NCBI GenBank assembly: GCA_026981935.1
Contig: JALSIC010000100.1
Span: 1 to 40,176, forward strand
Source of the DNA: Gammaproteobacteria bacterium
GTDB taxonomy: Bacteria > Pseudomonadota > Gammaproteobacteria > SZUA-140
Length of the DNA: 40,176 bases
Direction of reading: 5' to 3'
Shown here: positions 10,317-19,298 of the stretch, piece by piece
Position numbering within the stretch: the stretch's first letter is position 1
Layout of the letters: every line of letters starts with the position of its first letter
Program-made: the position numbers and the translations under genes
The notes under the pieces: generated by a model
The model's database searches: none
Told to the model about the DNA's origin: nothing
What the model saw: only the letters and a program-made list of their open reading frames with translations

Positions 10317-10883
10317 GTGAGTATCAAGTCCGACAAATGGATCCGCCGCATGGCAGAGGAACACGGCATGATCGAGCCATTCGAGCCGGGCCAGATCCGC
10401 GAACACGGCGGTGGACGGGTGATCTCCTATGGCACGTCGAGTTACGGATACGACATCCGCTGCGCCGACGATTTCAAGATCTTCACCAACATCAATTCCG
10501 CCATCGTCGATCCCAAGAACTTCGACGCCAACAGCTTCGTGGACGTCAAGTCGGACGTGTGCATCATTCCGCCCAACTCCTTTGCCCTGGCGCGCACCGT
10601 GGAGTATTTCCGCATTCCCCGCAACGTGCTCACCATCTGTTTGGGCAAGTCCACCTATGCCCGCTGCGGCATCATCGTCAACGTGACGCCCCTGGAACCG
10701 GAATGGGAAGGCCATGTGACCCTGGAGTTCTCCAATACCACGCCTTTGCCGGCGAAGATCTACGCCAATGAAGGGGTGGCCCAGGTCCTGTTCTTCGAGT
10801 CGGACGAGGTCTGCGCCACTTCCTACCGCGACAGGGGCGGCAAGTATCAGGGGCAGCGGGGCGTGACCCTGCCGAAGGCCTGA
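10317..10883 (+). CDS. dcd: dCTP deaminase
   Basis: A 188-residue homotrimeric enzyme that converts dCTP to dUTP, feeding dTMP synthesis. The signature GKSTYARCG is at residues 110-118, and [22 protein letters not shown] contains the catalytic glutamate E137. The C-terminal [11 protein letters not shown] closes over the nucleotide in this family. It starts with GTG, preceded by a GAAAGGGGG purine run at suitable distance. It is probably co-transcribed with apbC. Downstream there is no gene for 718 bases. Confidence 0.97.
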   Translation: MSIKSDKWIRRMAEEHGMIEPFEPGQIREHGGGRVISYGTSSYGYDIRCADDFKIFTNINSAIVDPKNFDANSFVDVKSDVCIIPPNSFALARTVEYFRIPRNVLTICLGKSTYARCGIIVNVTPLEPEWEGHVTLEFSNTTPLPAKIYANEGVAQVLFFESDEVCATSYRDRGGKYQGQRGVTLPKA

Positions 10884-11009
10884 TTCGGAGGGCGGAGGGC
10901 AGAAAGCAGAAAGACAGGGGGCTCTGTTCGCGCCGGGGCAGCGTACTGCAGCCGGCCTTCGGCAGGCGCGGACCCCGGCTGAACATGACATATATCGTTG
11001 CCGGTCATT

Positions 11010-11145
11010 GAGACTTGCATCATGACTGACGGTCGTCGTGCAACCTGGATGGAGGTCCCGAGGGCCGGTATTTCCTTGTCATTTCGACCGAAGGGAGGAA
11101 TCTTGTACCACTGCCTCAGGATTTCTCGCTGCGCTCGAAATGACA
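11010..11145. repeat. Direct repeat unit, copy 1
   Basis: Starts GAGACTTGCATCATGACTGA, contains GACGGTCGTCGTGCAACCTG and GGTCCCGAGGGCCGGTATTT, and ends in an inverted pair: TGTCATTTCGACCGAAGGG then CTGCGCTCGAAATGACA, able to fold. Copy 2 at 11381-11517 is near identical with a few substitutions and one indel. A shorter, more diverged relative occurs at about 35905-35970. Confidence 0.8.
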
Positions 11146-11217
11146 GGCCTCGCTGTGAACGACAAACCCCGACTGAAGCTCGTATTAAGGGTCTCATAAT
11201 TGTCCATATCAAAATGT

Positions 11218-11312
11218 GTAGCCCGATGAGATGGAGTGGAACGTAATCCGGGTGCGGGGGTTGCCGGCTGGTTTCCTGGATTGCGCTCTTGCAGCGCTTC
11301 ATCCAGGCTACC
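11218..11312. repeat. REP-like inverted repeat
   Basis: The left arm begins GTAGCCCGATGAGATGGAG and ends AATCCGGG; the right arm begins CCTGGATTGCGCTC and ends CTTCATCCAGGCTACC. The arms are imperfectly complementary, forming a large stem with a ~25-base loop. This GTAGCC...GGCTAC type is widespread in proteobacterial intergenic DNA. Decayed arms of the same kind are seen near 27150 and 27446-27476. Confidence 0.7.
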
Positions 11313-11380
11313 GAACCGGCGCACCAACAGCCCCGACCCTGTCTATTCAACTACGAGACCGTCAGTAAACCTCGATTATC

Positions 11381-11517
11381 GAGACTTACATCATTGACTG
11401 ACGGTCGTCGTGCAACCTGGATGCAGGTCCCGAGGGCCGGTATTTCCTTGTCATTTCGACCGAAGGGAGAAATCTTGTACCACTGTCCCCGGATTCCCCG
11501 CTGCGCTCGGAATGACA
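11381..11517. repeat. Direct repeat unit, copy 2
   Basis: Second copy of the unit at 11010-11145, in the same orientation, about 235 bases downstream. It is followed at once by another GTCATTCCGAGCGCAGCGAG arm, so the hairpin part extends further here. Confidence 0.8.
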
Positions 11518-11601
11518 AAGAAATGTCATTCCGAGCGCAGCGAGGAATCTTGAGCCACCGACAGGGGGCGGTTGGCCGAGTCCCCTTTGTCTCGATAACG
11601 G

Positions 11602-12558
11602 CTACGATTCCGCCCGTGTTTCTTCCGCGGGCGTCTCTTCCGCTTCGTGCTGCACCAGGCGGCTGCGTTCGCTGTTCTTGATGCTGTCCACGTAGAAGGC
11701 GGGCAGCTTGAAATATTCCTCGCGTTGAGAGGCTTTGACCAGGTAATCGCCCGCTTCTGTCTTGTAGAAGCGGTATTCGTGGCGTTCGCCGTTCTTCAGC
11801 TCCAGGGCATAGGCGAGGAGCGGCTCACCGGCGTCCGCCGGCGGTTCCTCGAGCACGGCTGTGACGGTGAGGGTCGAGACCTGGCCGGCGATGTTGTCGG
11901 CCTCGCCGTCCGCCATGGTTTCGCCTTCGCCGAGATCGGCCAGGCGCCAGTTCTCGCCGTCGCGCACCAGGGTGAAGTCCGGCAGCTCGATGCGCGCGAG
12001 TTCGTCCCGGTTCACCTGCAGGATGCGCTTGTCGATCCAGTCATCGGCACGCGCGGGCGCCTCGAAGGTGTTGAACGCCACGGCATACACCTCGGTTTCG
12101 TCCGGGCGGCGCACGTGGGCCTTGCGCAGTCCCGGCGAGGTGCCCACGTAGAGCGCCGCCACGGTTTCTTCGCCTTTGGAGAGGACGATGTGGCGTTCGA
12201 AATCCTCTGCGGCCACCTTGAAGCGCGCCGCCGCGCCGGCGGTGGTCGCCACGGGCCAGCCTTTTTCCAGGTCGGCAAGGCGGTTCAGCAGGCGCCGTGC
12301 CGCCGCCTCGTCAGCAGGGAAACCGCCCAGTGCCGGCAGTTGCCAGGTGCCTTTTTCCTTGCGCAGTTCCAGGGTCTGGCCCGTGTCATCCGTGATGCGG
12401 ATGCGGTCCACCGCATCGGTGGCGAAGACAAGCAGTTTTTCACCCGCCTGGAAGTCTCCCTCCTGGGGACGATCCATGTGGAGGAACGCCGCAAGGCCTA
12501 CCTGCAATGCCAGCAGGCCGCCCAGTATGCCGATGGTCTTGTTCGTGTTCCCCTTCAT
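11602..12558 (-). CDS. DUF4340 domain-containing protein
   Basis: A 318-residue protein with one N-terminal hydrophobic segment (about residues 8-26, a signal anchor) and a large extracytoplasmic DUF4340 region: VDRIRITDDTGQTLELRKEKGTW, then DDWIDKRILQVNRDELARIEL at about 170-190, a typical family element. Its start overlaps the stop of the GldG-like gene by 4 bases (ATGA). DUF4340 proteins regularly end operons with GldA/F/G-like ABC proteins, so it is probably an accessory of that transporter at the cell surface. The substrate and function are unknown. The acidic Glu/Thr-rich C-terminus is disordered-looking. Confidence 0.85.
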   Translation of the reverse strand: MKGNTNKTIGILGGLLALQVGLAAFLHMDRPQEGDFQAGEKLLVFATDAVDRIRITDDTGQTLELRKEKGTWQLPALGGFPADEAAARRLLNRLADLEKGWPVATTAGAAARFKVAAEDFERHIVLSKGEETVAALYVGTSPGLRKAHVRRPDETEVYAVAFNTFEAPARADDWIDKRILQVNRDELARIELPDFTLVRDGENWRLADLGEGETMADGEADNIAGQVSTLTVTAVLEEPPADAGEPLLAYALELKNGERHEYRFYKTEAGDYLVKASQREEYFKLPAFYVDSIKNSERSRLVQHEAEETPAEETRAES

Positions 12559-15488
12559 GCCTTGCGACCTCCTTCCATGCGCAGGATGGCCTGATAACGC
12601 TGCCGCGCGCCGTTCACGGCCTGGCGGCGCAGCAGCCAGACGATGCCCAGCCCCAGGAGCGCCAGGCCGTAGTTGAGGTATTCCCAGAAGACCTGGCGGT
12701 CGCGGTCCAGGGGCACGAGGGTGCGGCTGTAGTGGCCGCGGCCGCGGATGCCCAGCAGGCCGCGATCCTCCAGTGACCAGTCGGCCGCGTTTTCCACCAG
12801 CTGCACGGGGTTGAGATAGCGCGTGCCCAGGGCGCCCGCGGCGAGATCCAGGGCGTCGTCGCTGAGGAAGGTGTTGGAGGCGAAGACGATGAGGCGGGCG
12901 CCTTCCGGTGAACGGTCGATGACCCGCCCGATCACCGGTGCCTCGTCCGCGGATTCCGCCCCTGCTTTTTCACCGTCATCGTTGGCGTTTTCACCGGATT
13001 CCGTGTCGTCCTCCGTTTCTTCCTCCGTTTTCAGGAGCGGCGAGGGCTTGTCCCGATACCAGGAATCGAAGCGTCCCTCCACCGCCACGGCGAGCAGGCG
13101 GCTGCCCGGGTTCGTTCCTTCCGGAAAGCCCCACTGGGGGTGGGCGCGGAAATCCGGCTGGATGTCCGTGTCGTCCGAGGTCCAGGCGCGTGGCGAACTC
13201 TCCAGGATGGGAATGACCCTGCGGCCCGCCTGCTCCGCCCGGCTGGCGTCGATGGGCGATGCCCAGTTCATGGTGAGCTGGTCGATGCCGGCGGTGAGGC
13301 CGCTGTCGTCATGGATGCCCGGTCCGCGGATGTCGACGAAATACGGGTATTCCACCATGCGGGTCTCCTGGATGATGAAGCCGCCCAGGTTGCGCTGGAC
13401 GGGAATGGGGAAGGCGCTGTTCTGGGGGTCGAGCACGAGGGTGTCCTCGATTTCGATGCCATGGTGGGCCAGCCAGTCCTCCAGGCCGGAATCATGGCGG
13501 GTGGCCGAGAGGACGCCGCGCATGTTCACGTCGAAGGGCGAGGTGGCGAGAATCACCGTGCCGCCCTGCATGAGAAACTGGTCGATGGCGAAACGCTGCT
13601 TGTCGTCCAGGGACTCGGGCGAGACGACCACCAGCAGGTCCGCCTCCGCGGGCACCTGGCCCGACTTGAGATCGGTGCTGCGCACGAGGTAATTCTCCTG
13701 CAGCTTGTCCCGCAGCCACTGGTAGCGCTTGCCGCCGCCGGTGAAGCCGAACTGTGGCAGGGAAGGCGTGGCAGGCGGGGTGTACAGGGCCACCGTCTTG
13801 AGAAATCCCTTGGAGAAGCGCTTCAGGGCCGCCTGCAGACCGCGTTCCAGGCCGCCCTTGTCCAGGTCCTCGGGCAGGGGGATCTGGACCACCTGGTCGC
13901 CGCCTTCCAGGGTCATGTAGAACCAGAAGGTGTTCCGGTCGAAAAGGCCGGTGGCCATGGGACGGAAGCCGTAGTCCTGTTCCAGGCGCCGGGCCAGGGC
14001 GCCGCCATCGGCATCGGGATCTGCGAAACGGATCTTCAGCTTGTCGCCGGCCTCCTCGCGCAGATCGTCCAGCACGGCCTGCAGGTCCTGCTTGAGCTTG
14101 ACCAGGGGCTCGGGGAGCCTGTCGTCCGCCGAGATATAGCCGTGAAACGTGAGGGGCGTGCGGATGTTCTCGAACAGTTGTCCCGAGCCCTGGTAGGCAT
14201 AGAGCACCCGCTTGATGGCGCGGGTGATGTCGTATTCGGGATTGCGCAGCTCCACGGCGATGTCGCTCTCGCTGCGGGCCTTGATCTCGATGAGGTCGCG
14301 AAAGCCCAGGGTCTCGAACTGGTCGCCGTATTGCACCAGGATGTCGAAATAGGAATTGACGATGGCCGACTGGTACTTGCTCGCGGTCTGGAAGGGGACC
14401 GGGCGGATGCCATATTTCTGGCCGGCCTCCTGCTCCAGGTCGGGGTGCTCGGCGGGATCAATGAATTCCACCCGCACCTTGCCATCACCGGCCACGGCGT
14501 ATTCCTGCAGCAGATCTTCCAGGCGCGGCACCAGGGGGGCCAGCAGGGGATGGGTCTGGGCGCTGAAGTAGCCGCGGATCAGAAGGGGTTCGCGCAGCCG
14601 CGCCAGATAGGCGCGCGTGGCGTCCGAGATGGAATAGATGCGTCCCTCGGTGATGTCGGCGCGGGCCCAGCCGACGGGATGGAGCCACAGATTGGCGACG
14701 AGGAAGTTGGCGGCCAGCAGGCCCGTCGCCACGGCCCAGCGGGTGTGGCGCGCATTGCGGGGGTTGCCCGCCCAGCGCAGGCGTTCCAGGGAATAGACAT
14801 TGAGGGCGAGGAAGACGCCCATGAGGCTGACGTAGTAATAGAGGTCGCGCAGGTCGATGACGCCCCGCGTGATGGACTCGAAGCGCGAGCCCGTGCCCAG
14901 GAGCTTGAGCAGTTCCGCGCCGCGCGTGCCCAGCAGGTTCGCCAGGGTGTCGGCGCCCAGCAGGTAGAACAGCCCGCACAGCAGGGCCGTGATGATGAGG
15001 CTGACGATCTGGTTGTCGGTGCGTGCACTGACGAAGAGTCCGATGGCCACATAGGCCGCGGCCAGGAACAGGGTGGCGATATAGCCGCCGACCACCGGCC
15101 CCCAGTCCAGCGGTCCCAGGAAGGCGATGGTCACGGGCAGGGGGAGGGTGAGCGCCAGGGCCACCGCCACCAGTCCCAGGCAGGCGAGGAACTTGCCCAG
15201 GACGAAATACAAGGGCCTGACGGGGGCGGTGAGCAATACTTCCAGCGTGCCGGCACGGCGTTCCTCCGCCCACATGCGCATGGTGATGGCCGCCACGAGG
15301 AAGATCAGCAGCACGGGCAGCCACTGGAACAGGGGACGCACATCGGCGATGTTGCGGGCGAAGAAGGTCTCCACCCAGAAGAACACGAACAGGGTGACCG
15401 CCAGGAAGGCACCGAGAAAGATGAAGGCGATGGGTGAGGCAAAGAAGGCGGCGAATTCGCGCCGCGCGATGCGCGTGACTTCAGTCAT
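12555..15488 (-). CDS. Fused ABC permease / GldG-like protein
   Basis: A 977-residue fusion. Residues 1-236 are a GldF/ABC-2 type permease with six hydrophobic segments and the MRMWAEERRAGTLEVLLTAP loop conserved in ABC-2 permeases. From about 250 it becomes a GldG-like (ABC_transp_aux) protein: a membrane segment, then ADITEGRIYSISDATRAYL and a long extracytoplasmic region, an acidic low-complexity stretch near residues 830-860, and a final membrane helix near 945-965. The ATG at 15486-15488 was chosen because it overlaps the ATPase stop as ATGACTGA; longer frames run into the ATPase gene. In Bacteroidetes these are separate gliding genes; in proteobacteria the system is widespread and its cargo unknown. 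Confidence 0.87.
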   Translation of the reverse strand: MTEVTRIARREFAAFFASPIAFIFLGAFLAVTLFVFFWVETFFARNIADVRPLFQWLPVLLIFLVAAITMRMWAEERRAGTLEVLLTAPVRPLYFVLGKFLACLGLVAVALALTLPLPVTIAFLGPLDWGPVVGGYIATLFLAAAYVAIGLFVSARTDNQIVSLIITALLCGLFYLLGADTLANLLGTRGAELLKLLGTGSRFESITRGVIDLRDLYYYVSLMGVFLALNVYSLERLRWAGNPRNARHTRWAVATGLLAANFLVANLWLHPVGWARADITEGRIYSISDATRAYLARLREPLLIRGYFSAQTHPLLAPLVPRLEDLLQEYAVAGDGKVRVEFIDPAEHPDLEQEAGQKYGIRPVPFQTASKYQSAIVNSYFDILVQYGDQFETLGFRDLIEIKARSESDIAVELRNPEYDITRAIKRVLYAYQGSGQLFENIRTPLTFHGYISADDRLPEPLVKLKQDLQAVLDDLREEAGDKLKIRFADPDADGGALARRLEQDYGFRPMATGLFDRNTFWFYMTLEGGDQVVQIPLPEDLDKGGLERGLQAALKRFSKGFLKTVALYTPPATPSLPQFGFTGGGKRYQWLRDKLQENYLVRSTDLKSGQVPAEADLLVVVSPESLDDKQRFAIDQFLMQGGTVILATSPFDVNMRGVLSATRHDSGLEDWLAHHGIEIEDTLVLDPQNSAFPIPVQRNLGGFIIQETRMVEYPYFVDIRGPGIHDDSGLTAGIDQLTMNWASPIDASRAEQAGRRVIPILESSPRAWTSDDTDIQPDFRAHPQWGFPEGTNPGSRLLAVAVEGRFDSWYRDKPSPLLKTEEETEDDTESGENANDDGEKAGAESADEAPVIGRVIDRSPEGARLIVFASNTFLSDDALDLAAGALGTRYLNPVQLVENAADWSLEDRGLLGIRGRGHYSRTLVPLDRDRQVFWEYLNYGLALLGLGIVWLLRRQAVNGARQRYQAILRMEGGRKA

Positions 15489-16482
15489 GGGCCACCTCCC
15501 TGGCGGCGGCTTCCGCCGCCTTGCCCCTGCCATCGCCCCGCTGCCCGGCCGCCGGCGCGGCGGCGGTGATCTCGCCGAACACGCTTTCGAGGTCGCGACT
15601 CTCCTTGTGCAGGGCGTAGAGCCGCAGATCGGCGTCGGCCAGGCGCCGCGCCAGCGCGGGGGCCGTTTCCTCGTTGCCCGGATCGTGGAGTTGCAGGGCA
15701 TAGTGGTGACGGCCGTCACCGTTGCCGGGCAGGACTTCCACGGCCGCCACGTTGGGTGTTGCGGCGAGCAGGGAGCGGACCTGCTGCGGCGGCGCGTCGA
15801 GGGTGACCAGGAGACGCGCGCCCTGGCGCAGTTCGTCCAGGCCGGCATCCAGGGCCTTGCGCCCGCCCTGGATGATGATGACCCGGTCGCAGACGGCCTG
15901 CACCTCCTGGAGGATGTGGGTGGAGAGGATCACCGTGGCGTGGCGTGCCAGCTCCCGGATGAGGTCGCGCATGTGACGGATCTGGGTGGGATCCAGCCCG
16001 TTGGTGGGCTCGTCCAGGATGAGGATGCCCGGCTGGTGGAGAATGGCCTGGGCCACGCCCACCCGCTGGCGCAGGCCCCGCGAGAGGGTGGCAATGGGGT
16101 GGGTGGCCTTGTCTTCCAGCGCGGTACGGGCAATGGCCTCGCGCAGCCGGGCCGGGCGCTGGGCCTCGGGGATGCCGTGCAGTGCGGCGGCATAGTCGAG
16201 GTAGTCGATGACGCTCATGTCCGGATAGACAGGGCAGTTTTCGGGGAGGTAGCCGATGTTTTTCTGGATCGCCTCGCGATGGGTCTTGATGTCCAGGCCA
16301 TCGATGCGGATCTCTCCGGCGGTGGGTTCCAGGTAGCCGGTGAGCATCTTCATGATGGTGGTCTTGCCGGCCCCGTTGTGGCCCAGCAGGCCGACGATCT
16401 CGCCCGGCCCGATGTGGAAGGAAACCTGATCCACCGCGGTGAACCGCCCGTAGCGGCGGGTCAATCCCTCAACCTCGATCAT
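15481..16482 (-). CDS. ABC transporter ATPase, GldA-like
   Basis: A 333-residue ABC ATPase powering the fused permease downstream. Walker A GHNGAGKT is at residues 34-41, the signature LSRGLRQR at 133-140, Walker B ILILDEP near 153-159, and the switch histidine follows in VILSTHILQEV. The signature has SRG where most have SGG, as in many ABC-2/GldA relatives. About 100 C-terminal residues after the NBD carry a DUF4162-like tail (ARLLVTLDAPPQQV), typical of this class. The ATG has AGAGGAGA about 7 bases upstream. First gene of a coupled three-gene operon. Confidence 0.93.
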   Translation of the reverse strand: MIEVEGLTRRYGRFTAVDQVSFHIGPGEIVGLLGHNGAGKTTIMKMLTGYLEPTAGEIRIDGLDIKTHREAIQKNIGYLPENCPVYPDMSVIDYLDYAAALHGIPEAQRPARLREAIARTALEDKATHPIATLSRGLRQRVGVAQAILHQPGILILDEPTNGLDPTQIRHMRDLIRELARHATVILSTHILQEVQAVCDRVIIIQGGRKALDAGLDELRQGARLLVTLDAPPQQVRSLLAATPNVAAVEVLPGNGDGRHHYALQLHDPGNEETAPALARRLADADLRLYALHKESRDLESVFGEITAAAPAAGQRGDGRGKAAEAAAREVAHD

Positions 16483-16632
16483 GCTGCGGTCTCCTCTACG
16501 TTGTACTTGTTGTATCCTGAAGCAGTCCCGCCTGCCTTCCGTGCAGTGTTTGCCAGTCGTCCTTAAGGATCATGACGGGTGGAAAAAGTTCCAGAGGGGA
16601 GCAGTCCGGAACAGAAATGGATACTGGTAAGG

Positions 16633-17514
16633 TCAGCCCGGCGAGGCTTCAAGAGGGGTGTTGCGTCCGGCCACGATGCGTTCCACCAGGCGCCAGTCCT
16701 GGATCGTGTCCACGTCCACGGCAGCTTCCGGGAAGGGCAGGATGACCGCGCCGATGCGCAGGTCGAGGCGGCGGGAGATGCGCCGCAGGCCTTCGGCCAG
16801 GGTGAGGCGGCCCAGCAGGTAACGCAGGACGGCGATCCAGCCCGCCGCGCCCACCACGCGGAAAGGATTCTTGCGCTGGCTCTCCACCCGGGTCCAGAAA
16901 TCCGCGATGCGGCGCCCGGCAGGCGTGAGGAAGGCGAACAGGTTGCAGCCGCTGTAGGCCTCGTCGCAGAAGCGCAGGGCGGTACGCCGCACGCCGGGGT
17001 AGGCGGCGGTCACGTCCCCATGCCGGGCGAGGGTGACCAGGACGTCGTAGTCGTAACGGTCCCCCAGGCCTGTGGCCAGGGCGCGGCTGCAGAAATAATC
17101 GACAATGGACCGGTTGAGAAGGGCATGGTCGGCGGTGGTGAGCAGTACGGGGCGCTCGGGGGGGATCCGCGCCATGGCCCGGACGGCGCTCAGGCTCGGG
17201 GTGGCTGCATTGTCCAGCCATCGGGGGGTGTCATCGGAATGGGGGGTGGAAGGGGCCCCGGAGATGGCAATGGCGCCTTGCATGGCGGGATGATCCTGCC
17301 ATGCCTCGCGCGGCGGTCCGCACAGCAGCCGTTCCCGGACCCAGGGGCTCCGGCCCAGGGCGTCCAGTACCCGCAGTACCATGGGCGTGCCGGCGACGGG
17401 GACCAGGGCCTTGCAGCAGACGCCCGCGGCCCGCACCAGGGGGTCGTCCGGACTGCGGTCCCCTCCCAGCACGATGGCACTGAAGGTCGGCGTGGGGGCG
17501 GGCGAGTCAGTCAT
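16633..17514 (-). CDS. MobA-like nucleotidyltransferase in sphingolipid cluster
   Basis: A 293-residue NTP-transferase-fold protein. The N-terminus SAIVLGGDRS (GG at 17-18) with K35 in CCKALVPVAGTP is the nucleotide-binding loop; LLTTADHALL (D129) is the metal-binding position; VDVDT at 266-270 is the second acidic motif typical of MobA/sugar-phosphate nucleotidyltransferases. The spacing between GG and K is unusual because of an insertion. Its start overlaps the ceramide synthase-like gene by 8 bases (ATGACTGA), so the two are co-translated. Known bacterial sphingolipid loci also include nucleotidyltransferase-like genes for polar headgroups; by context it may activate a headgroup as a nucleotide derivative. 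The substrate is unknown. Confidence 0.78.
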   Translation of the reverse strand: MTDSPAPTPTFSAIVLGGDRSPDDPLVRAAGVCCKALVPVAGTPMVLRVLDALGRSPWVRERLLCGPPREAWQDHPAMQGAIAISGAPSTPHSDDTPRWLDNAATPSLSAVRAMARIPPERPVLLTTADHALLNRSIVDYFCSRALATGLGDRYDYDVLVTLARHGDVTAAYPGVRRTALRFCDEAYSGCNLFAFLTPAGRRIADFWTRVESQRKNPFRVVGAAGWIAVLRYLLGRLTLAEGLRRISRRLDLRIGAVILPFPEAAVDVDTIQDWRLVERIVAGRNTPLEASPG

Positions 17515-18670
17515 CGAGAGGCTTCTCGTAGAGCCGGTATCGCTTGTAGGCCACGCCGCCGAGGGTCTCGATGATGTTGCGCATACCCTCGTTGTCTTCC
17601 AGGATCCAGGACATCTCCACGTCGCCGATGCCCCGCCTGACGACGGCGTTGCGCACGGCCTCGATGACCAGGAAGGCCAGCCCCGGCCCCAGGAAGCTGT
17701 TGTGGAAGCGCCGCCGCACGCCCATGAGGGGAATACGGGCGGTGGCGGGGTAGCGGACCTTGAGGCGCCAGAGCAGCTTCAGCCATCCCAGGGGGAACAG
17801 CCGGCCATCGAGGTCGGCAATGGCTTCATTGATGTTGGGCAGTGCCACCATGAAGGCCGCCGGGCTGCCGTCCACTTCGGCGATCTGGACGAAGTCGTCA
17901 TCCACCAGCAGGGTGAGCATGCGGCCGATCTCGAAGAATTCCGCGGCCGTGAAAGGCACGAAGCCCCAGTTGCCTGACCAGGCATCGTTGAAGATGTCGC
18001 GCAGCACTTCCAGGTCTTCCCTGAGGCGTTTGCGGTTCAGTGGCCGCAGGGTGGCGCGGCGCCGGGTGCGGTTGAGCAGTTTGTCCATGACCGGCGGGAT
18101 CGGGAAGCTGCTGTGAATACGGTAGGCAAGCAGGTCCTTGATCCCTCGATAGCCGGCGTCCTCCACGGCCTTGCCATACCAGGGCAGGGCGTGCCCCATC
18201 ATGATGTAGGGGGGGGTGTCGAAGCCGTCCACGAGCAGGCCGCATTCCTCGTTGATGGAGAGATTGAAAGGGCCTCGCACGGCCCGCATGCCCTGCTGGC
18301 GCAGCCATGCCTCCGCCGTCTCCAGCAATGCCGCCAGGACGGAGGCGTCACGGGCCTCCAGCATGCCGAAGTAGCCGCATGGCCGCCCGTGGCGCTCCCC
18401 CTGGCGCTCCCCCTGGTGCTCAAGGAACAGTTGATCGATCTGGGCGCTGATGCGCCCCACGGCCCGTTCCCCCTCCCTTGCCAGCCAGGCCTGCCAGCGG
18501 GCATGCCGGAAGAACGGATTCCTGGGAGAGAGGTGCTGGCTTCGCTCCAGGCGCAGGGGCGGGATCCAGGCCGGGTCATCGGCGTAGAGCGTCCACGGCA
18601 GTGCAATGAAGTCGCGCCAGGCAGGGCGGCCGGAAACCGGCGCGATACGGGGTGAGCCGTTGCGCATCAT
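17507..18670 (-). CDS. bcerS: GNAT-like bacterial ceramide synthase (bCerS type)
   Basis: A 387-residue protein of the N-acyltransferase (GNAT-fold) family that includes the Caulobacter ceramide synthase, which attaches a second acyl chain to the sphingoid amine. Recognisable blocks are ADDPAWIPPLRLE near the N-terminus, GPFNLSINEECGLLVDGFDT with PPYIMMGHALPWYGK in the middle, and the C-terminal GNAT part VEMSWILEDNEGMRNIIETL. The start chosen is ATG 18668-18670; an in-frame GTG at 18835 lies upstream of a perfect TATAAT, so it could not be transcribed from that promoter, and its extra 55 residues look non-conserved. Older annotations may call it hypothetical or GNAT acetyltransferase. Function rests on family resemblance and the neighbouring spt, acp, cerR and aasR. 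Confidence 0.82.
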   Translation of the reverse strand: MMRNGSPRIAPVSGRPAWRDFIALPWTLYADDPAWIPPLRLERSQHLSPRNPFFRHARWQAWLAREGERAVGRISAQIDQLFLEHQGERQGERHGRPCGYFGMLEARDASVLAALLETAEAWLRQQGMRAVRGPFNLSINEECGLLVDGFDTPPYIMMGHALPWYGKAVEDAGYRGIKDLLAYRIHSSFPIPPVMDKLLNRTRRRATLRPLNRKRLREDLEVLRDIFNDAWSGNWGFVPFTAAEFFEIGRMLTLLVDDDFVQIAEVDGSPAAFMVALPNINEAIADLDGRLFPLGWLKLLWRLKVRYPATARIPLMGVRRRFHNSFLGPGLAFLVIEAVRNAVVRRGIGDVEMSWILEDNEGMRNIIETLGGVAYKRYRLYEKPLDD

Positions 18671-18824
18671 ATGGGCCTGGACAGGGAGCGGGATATTGCG
18701 AACCGGAGCCGGGCCTGAGGGAGGCCCGATGCCGGAATGGTATGCCCTGGTATTGGTTTCGGTGCGCGAACTTCGCCGCAATCGAGCAGTCCGGAATTGG
18801 GTCGTGAAGGGGACGGCATGCGGC

Positions 18825-18855
18825 ATTATACCCACTCGCCATGACGGAAGTTCAA
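18825..18855 (-). promoter_or_regulatory. Candidate sigma-70 promoter of bcerS arm
   Basis: On the minus strand a perfect TATAAT (18825-18830) lies 19 bases after TTGAAC (18850-18855). It would start RNA near 18818 and leave a leader of about 150 bases before the bcerS ATG at 18670. The spacer is two bases longer than ideal. Confidence 0.45.
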
Positions 18856-19282
18856 GTTTTCATCGACCTGGACGAAGAACTGAAGTTAGGCCCAAGCATG
18901 TTGTGCGATACAGTTTCGGGCAATGGAATTCCGAAATGCTGCGGAAAACTTGCGCCCTTTATTTGTTTGAATGTGCGCAAGGAACTATTAGCAGATACTC
19001 GACGTTTAGCATAAGGCCATGCTGGCAGGCATGGGGGCTTTGTCTGTGATACAACAAGTTTCGTTGGCGTCGGCCGGTTTTGTGACAGCTTCGTAATGTT
19101 GGCGCTTTTGGATTTGCGTTTTGGCATGAAACCCGCAAAAATGTGCAGCCAACGGCTTGGGGCATGGCCGGCGGGTGCAGGTTGAAGCAGCGGGCGCACC
19201 TTTTATATTTCTTAAAAAAACGACCTGGCAGTTTCAGAATTACCGGGTGCAGGAAATCGTTTTTCCGCTCGTGGTAATTTTG

Positions 19283-19298
19283 TGGCATGGATGTTGTA
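19283..19298 (+). promoter_or_regulatory. Candidate sigma-54 (RpoN) promoter before aasR
   Basis: TGGCATGGATGTTGTA matches the -24/-12 consensus TGGCAC-N5-TTGCW except for T for C in the first block and T for C in the -12 GC. Spacing between GG and TTG is right. It lies about 137 bases before the aasR start. The changed -12 base lowers confidence. Confidence 0.3.

Larger units (their letters stand above)
10884..11601. repeat. Gene-free repeat nest
   Basis: No credible gene occurs in these 718 bases. They hold two copies of a ~137-bp unit, a REP-like inverted repeat between them, and at the right end extra GTCATT hairpin arms (around 11524-11555), each annotated separately. The reading frames across it are translations of repeats with no ribosome-binding sites or conserved motifs. 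It separates plus-strand dcd from the convergent ABC operon, so it lies where both transcripts end. Confidence 0.75.

Noticed and set aside
10884-11601. CRISPR array
   Set aside because: Repeats are too long, only two full copies, unequal spacing, and they contain hairpin and REP features. No cas genes are present.
15489-15848. N-terminal extension of the permease fusion
   Set aside because: It would overlap the ATPase gene by over 350 bases; the family begins at the MTEVTRIARREF-type start.
18671-18835. Longer N-terminus of the ceramide synthase-like protein
   Set aside because: The GTG start would lie upstream of the TATAAT-directed transcript start, and the 55 extra residues show no conserved feature.
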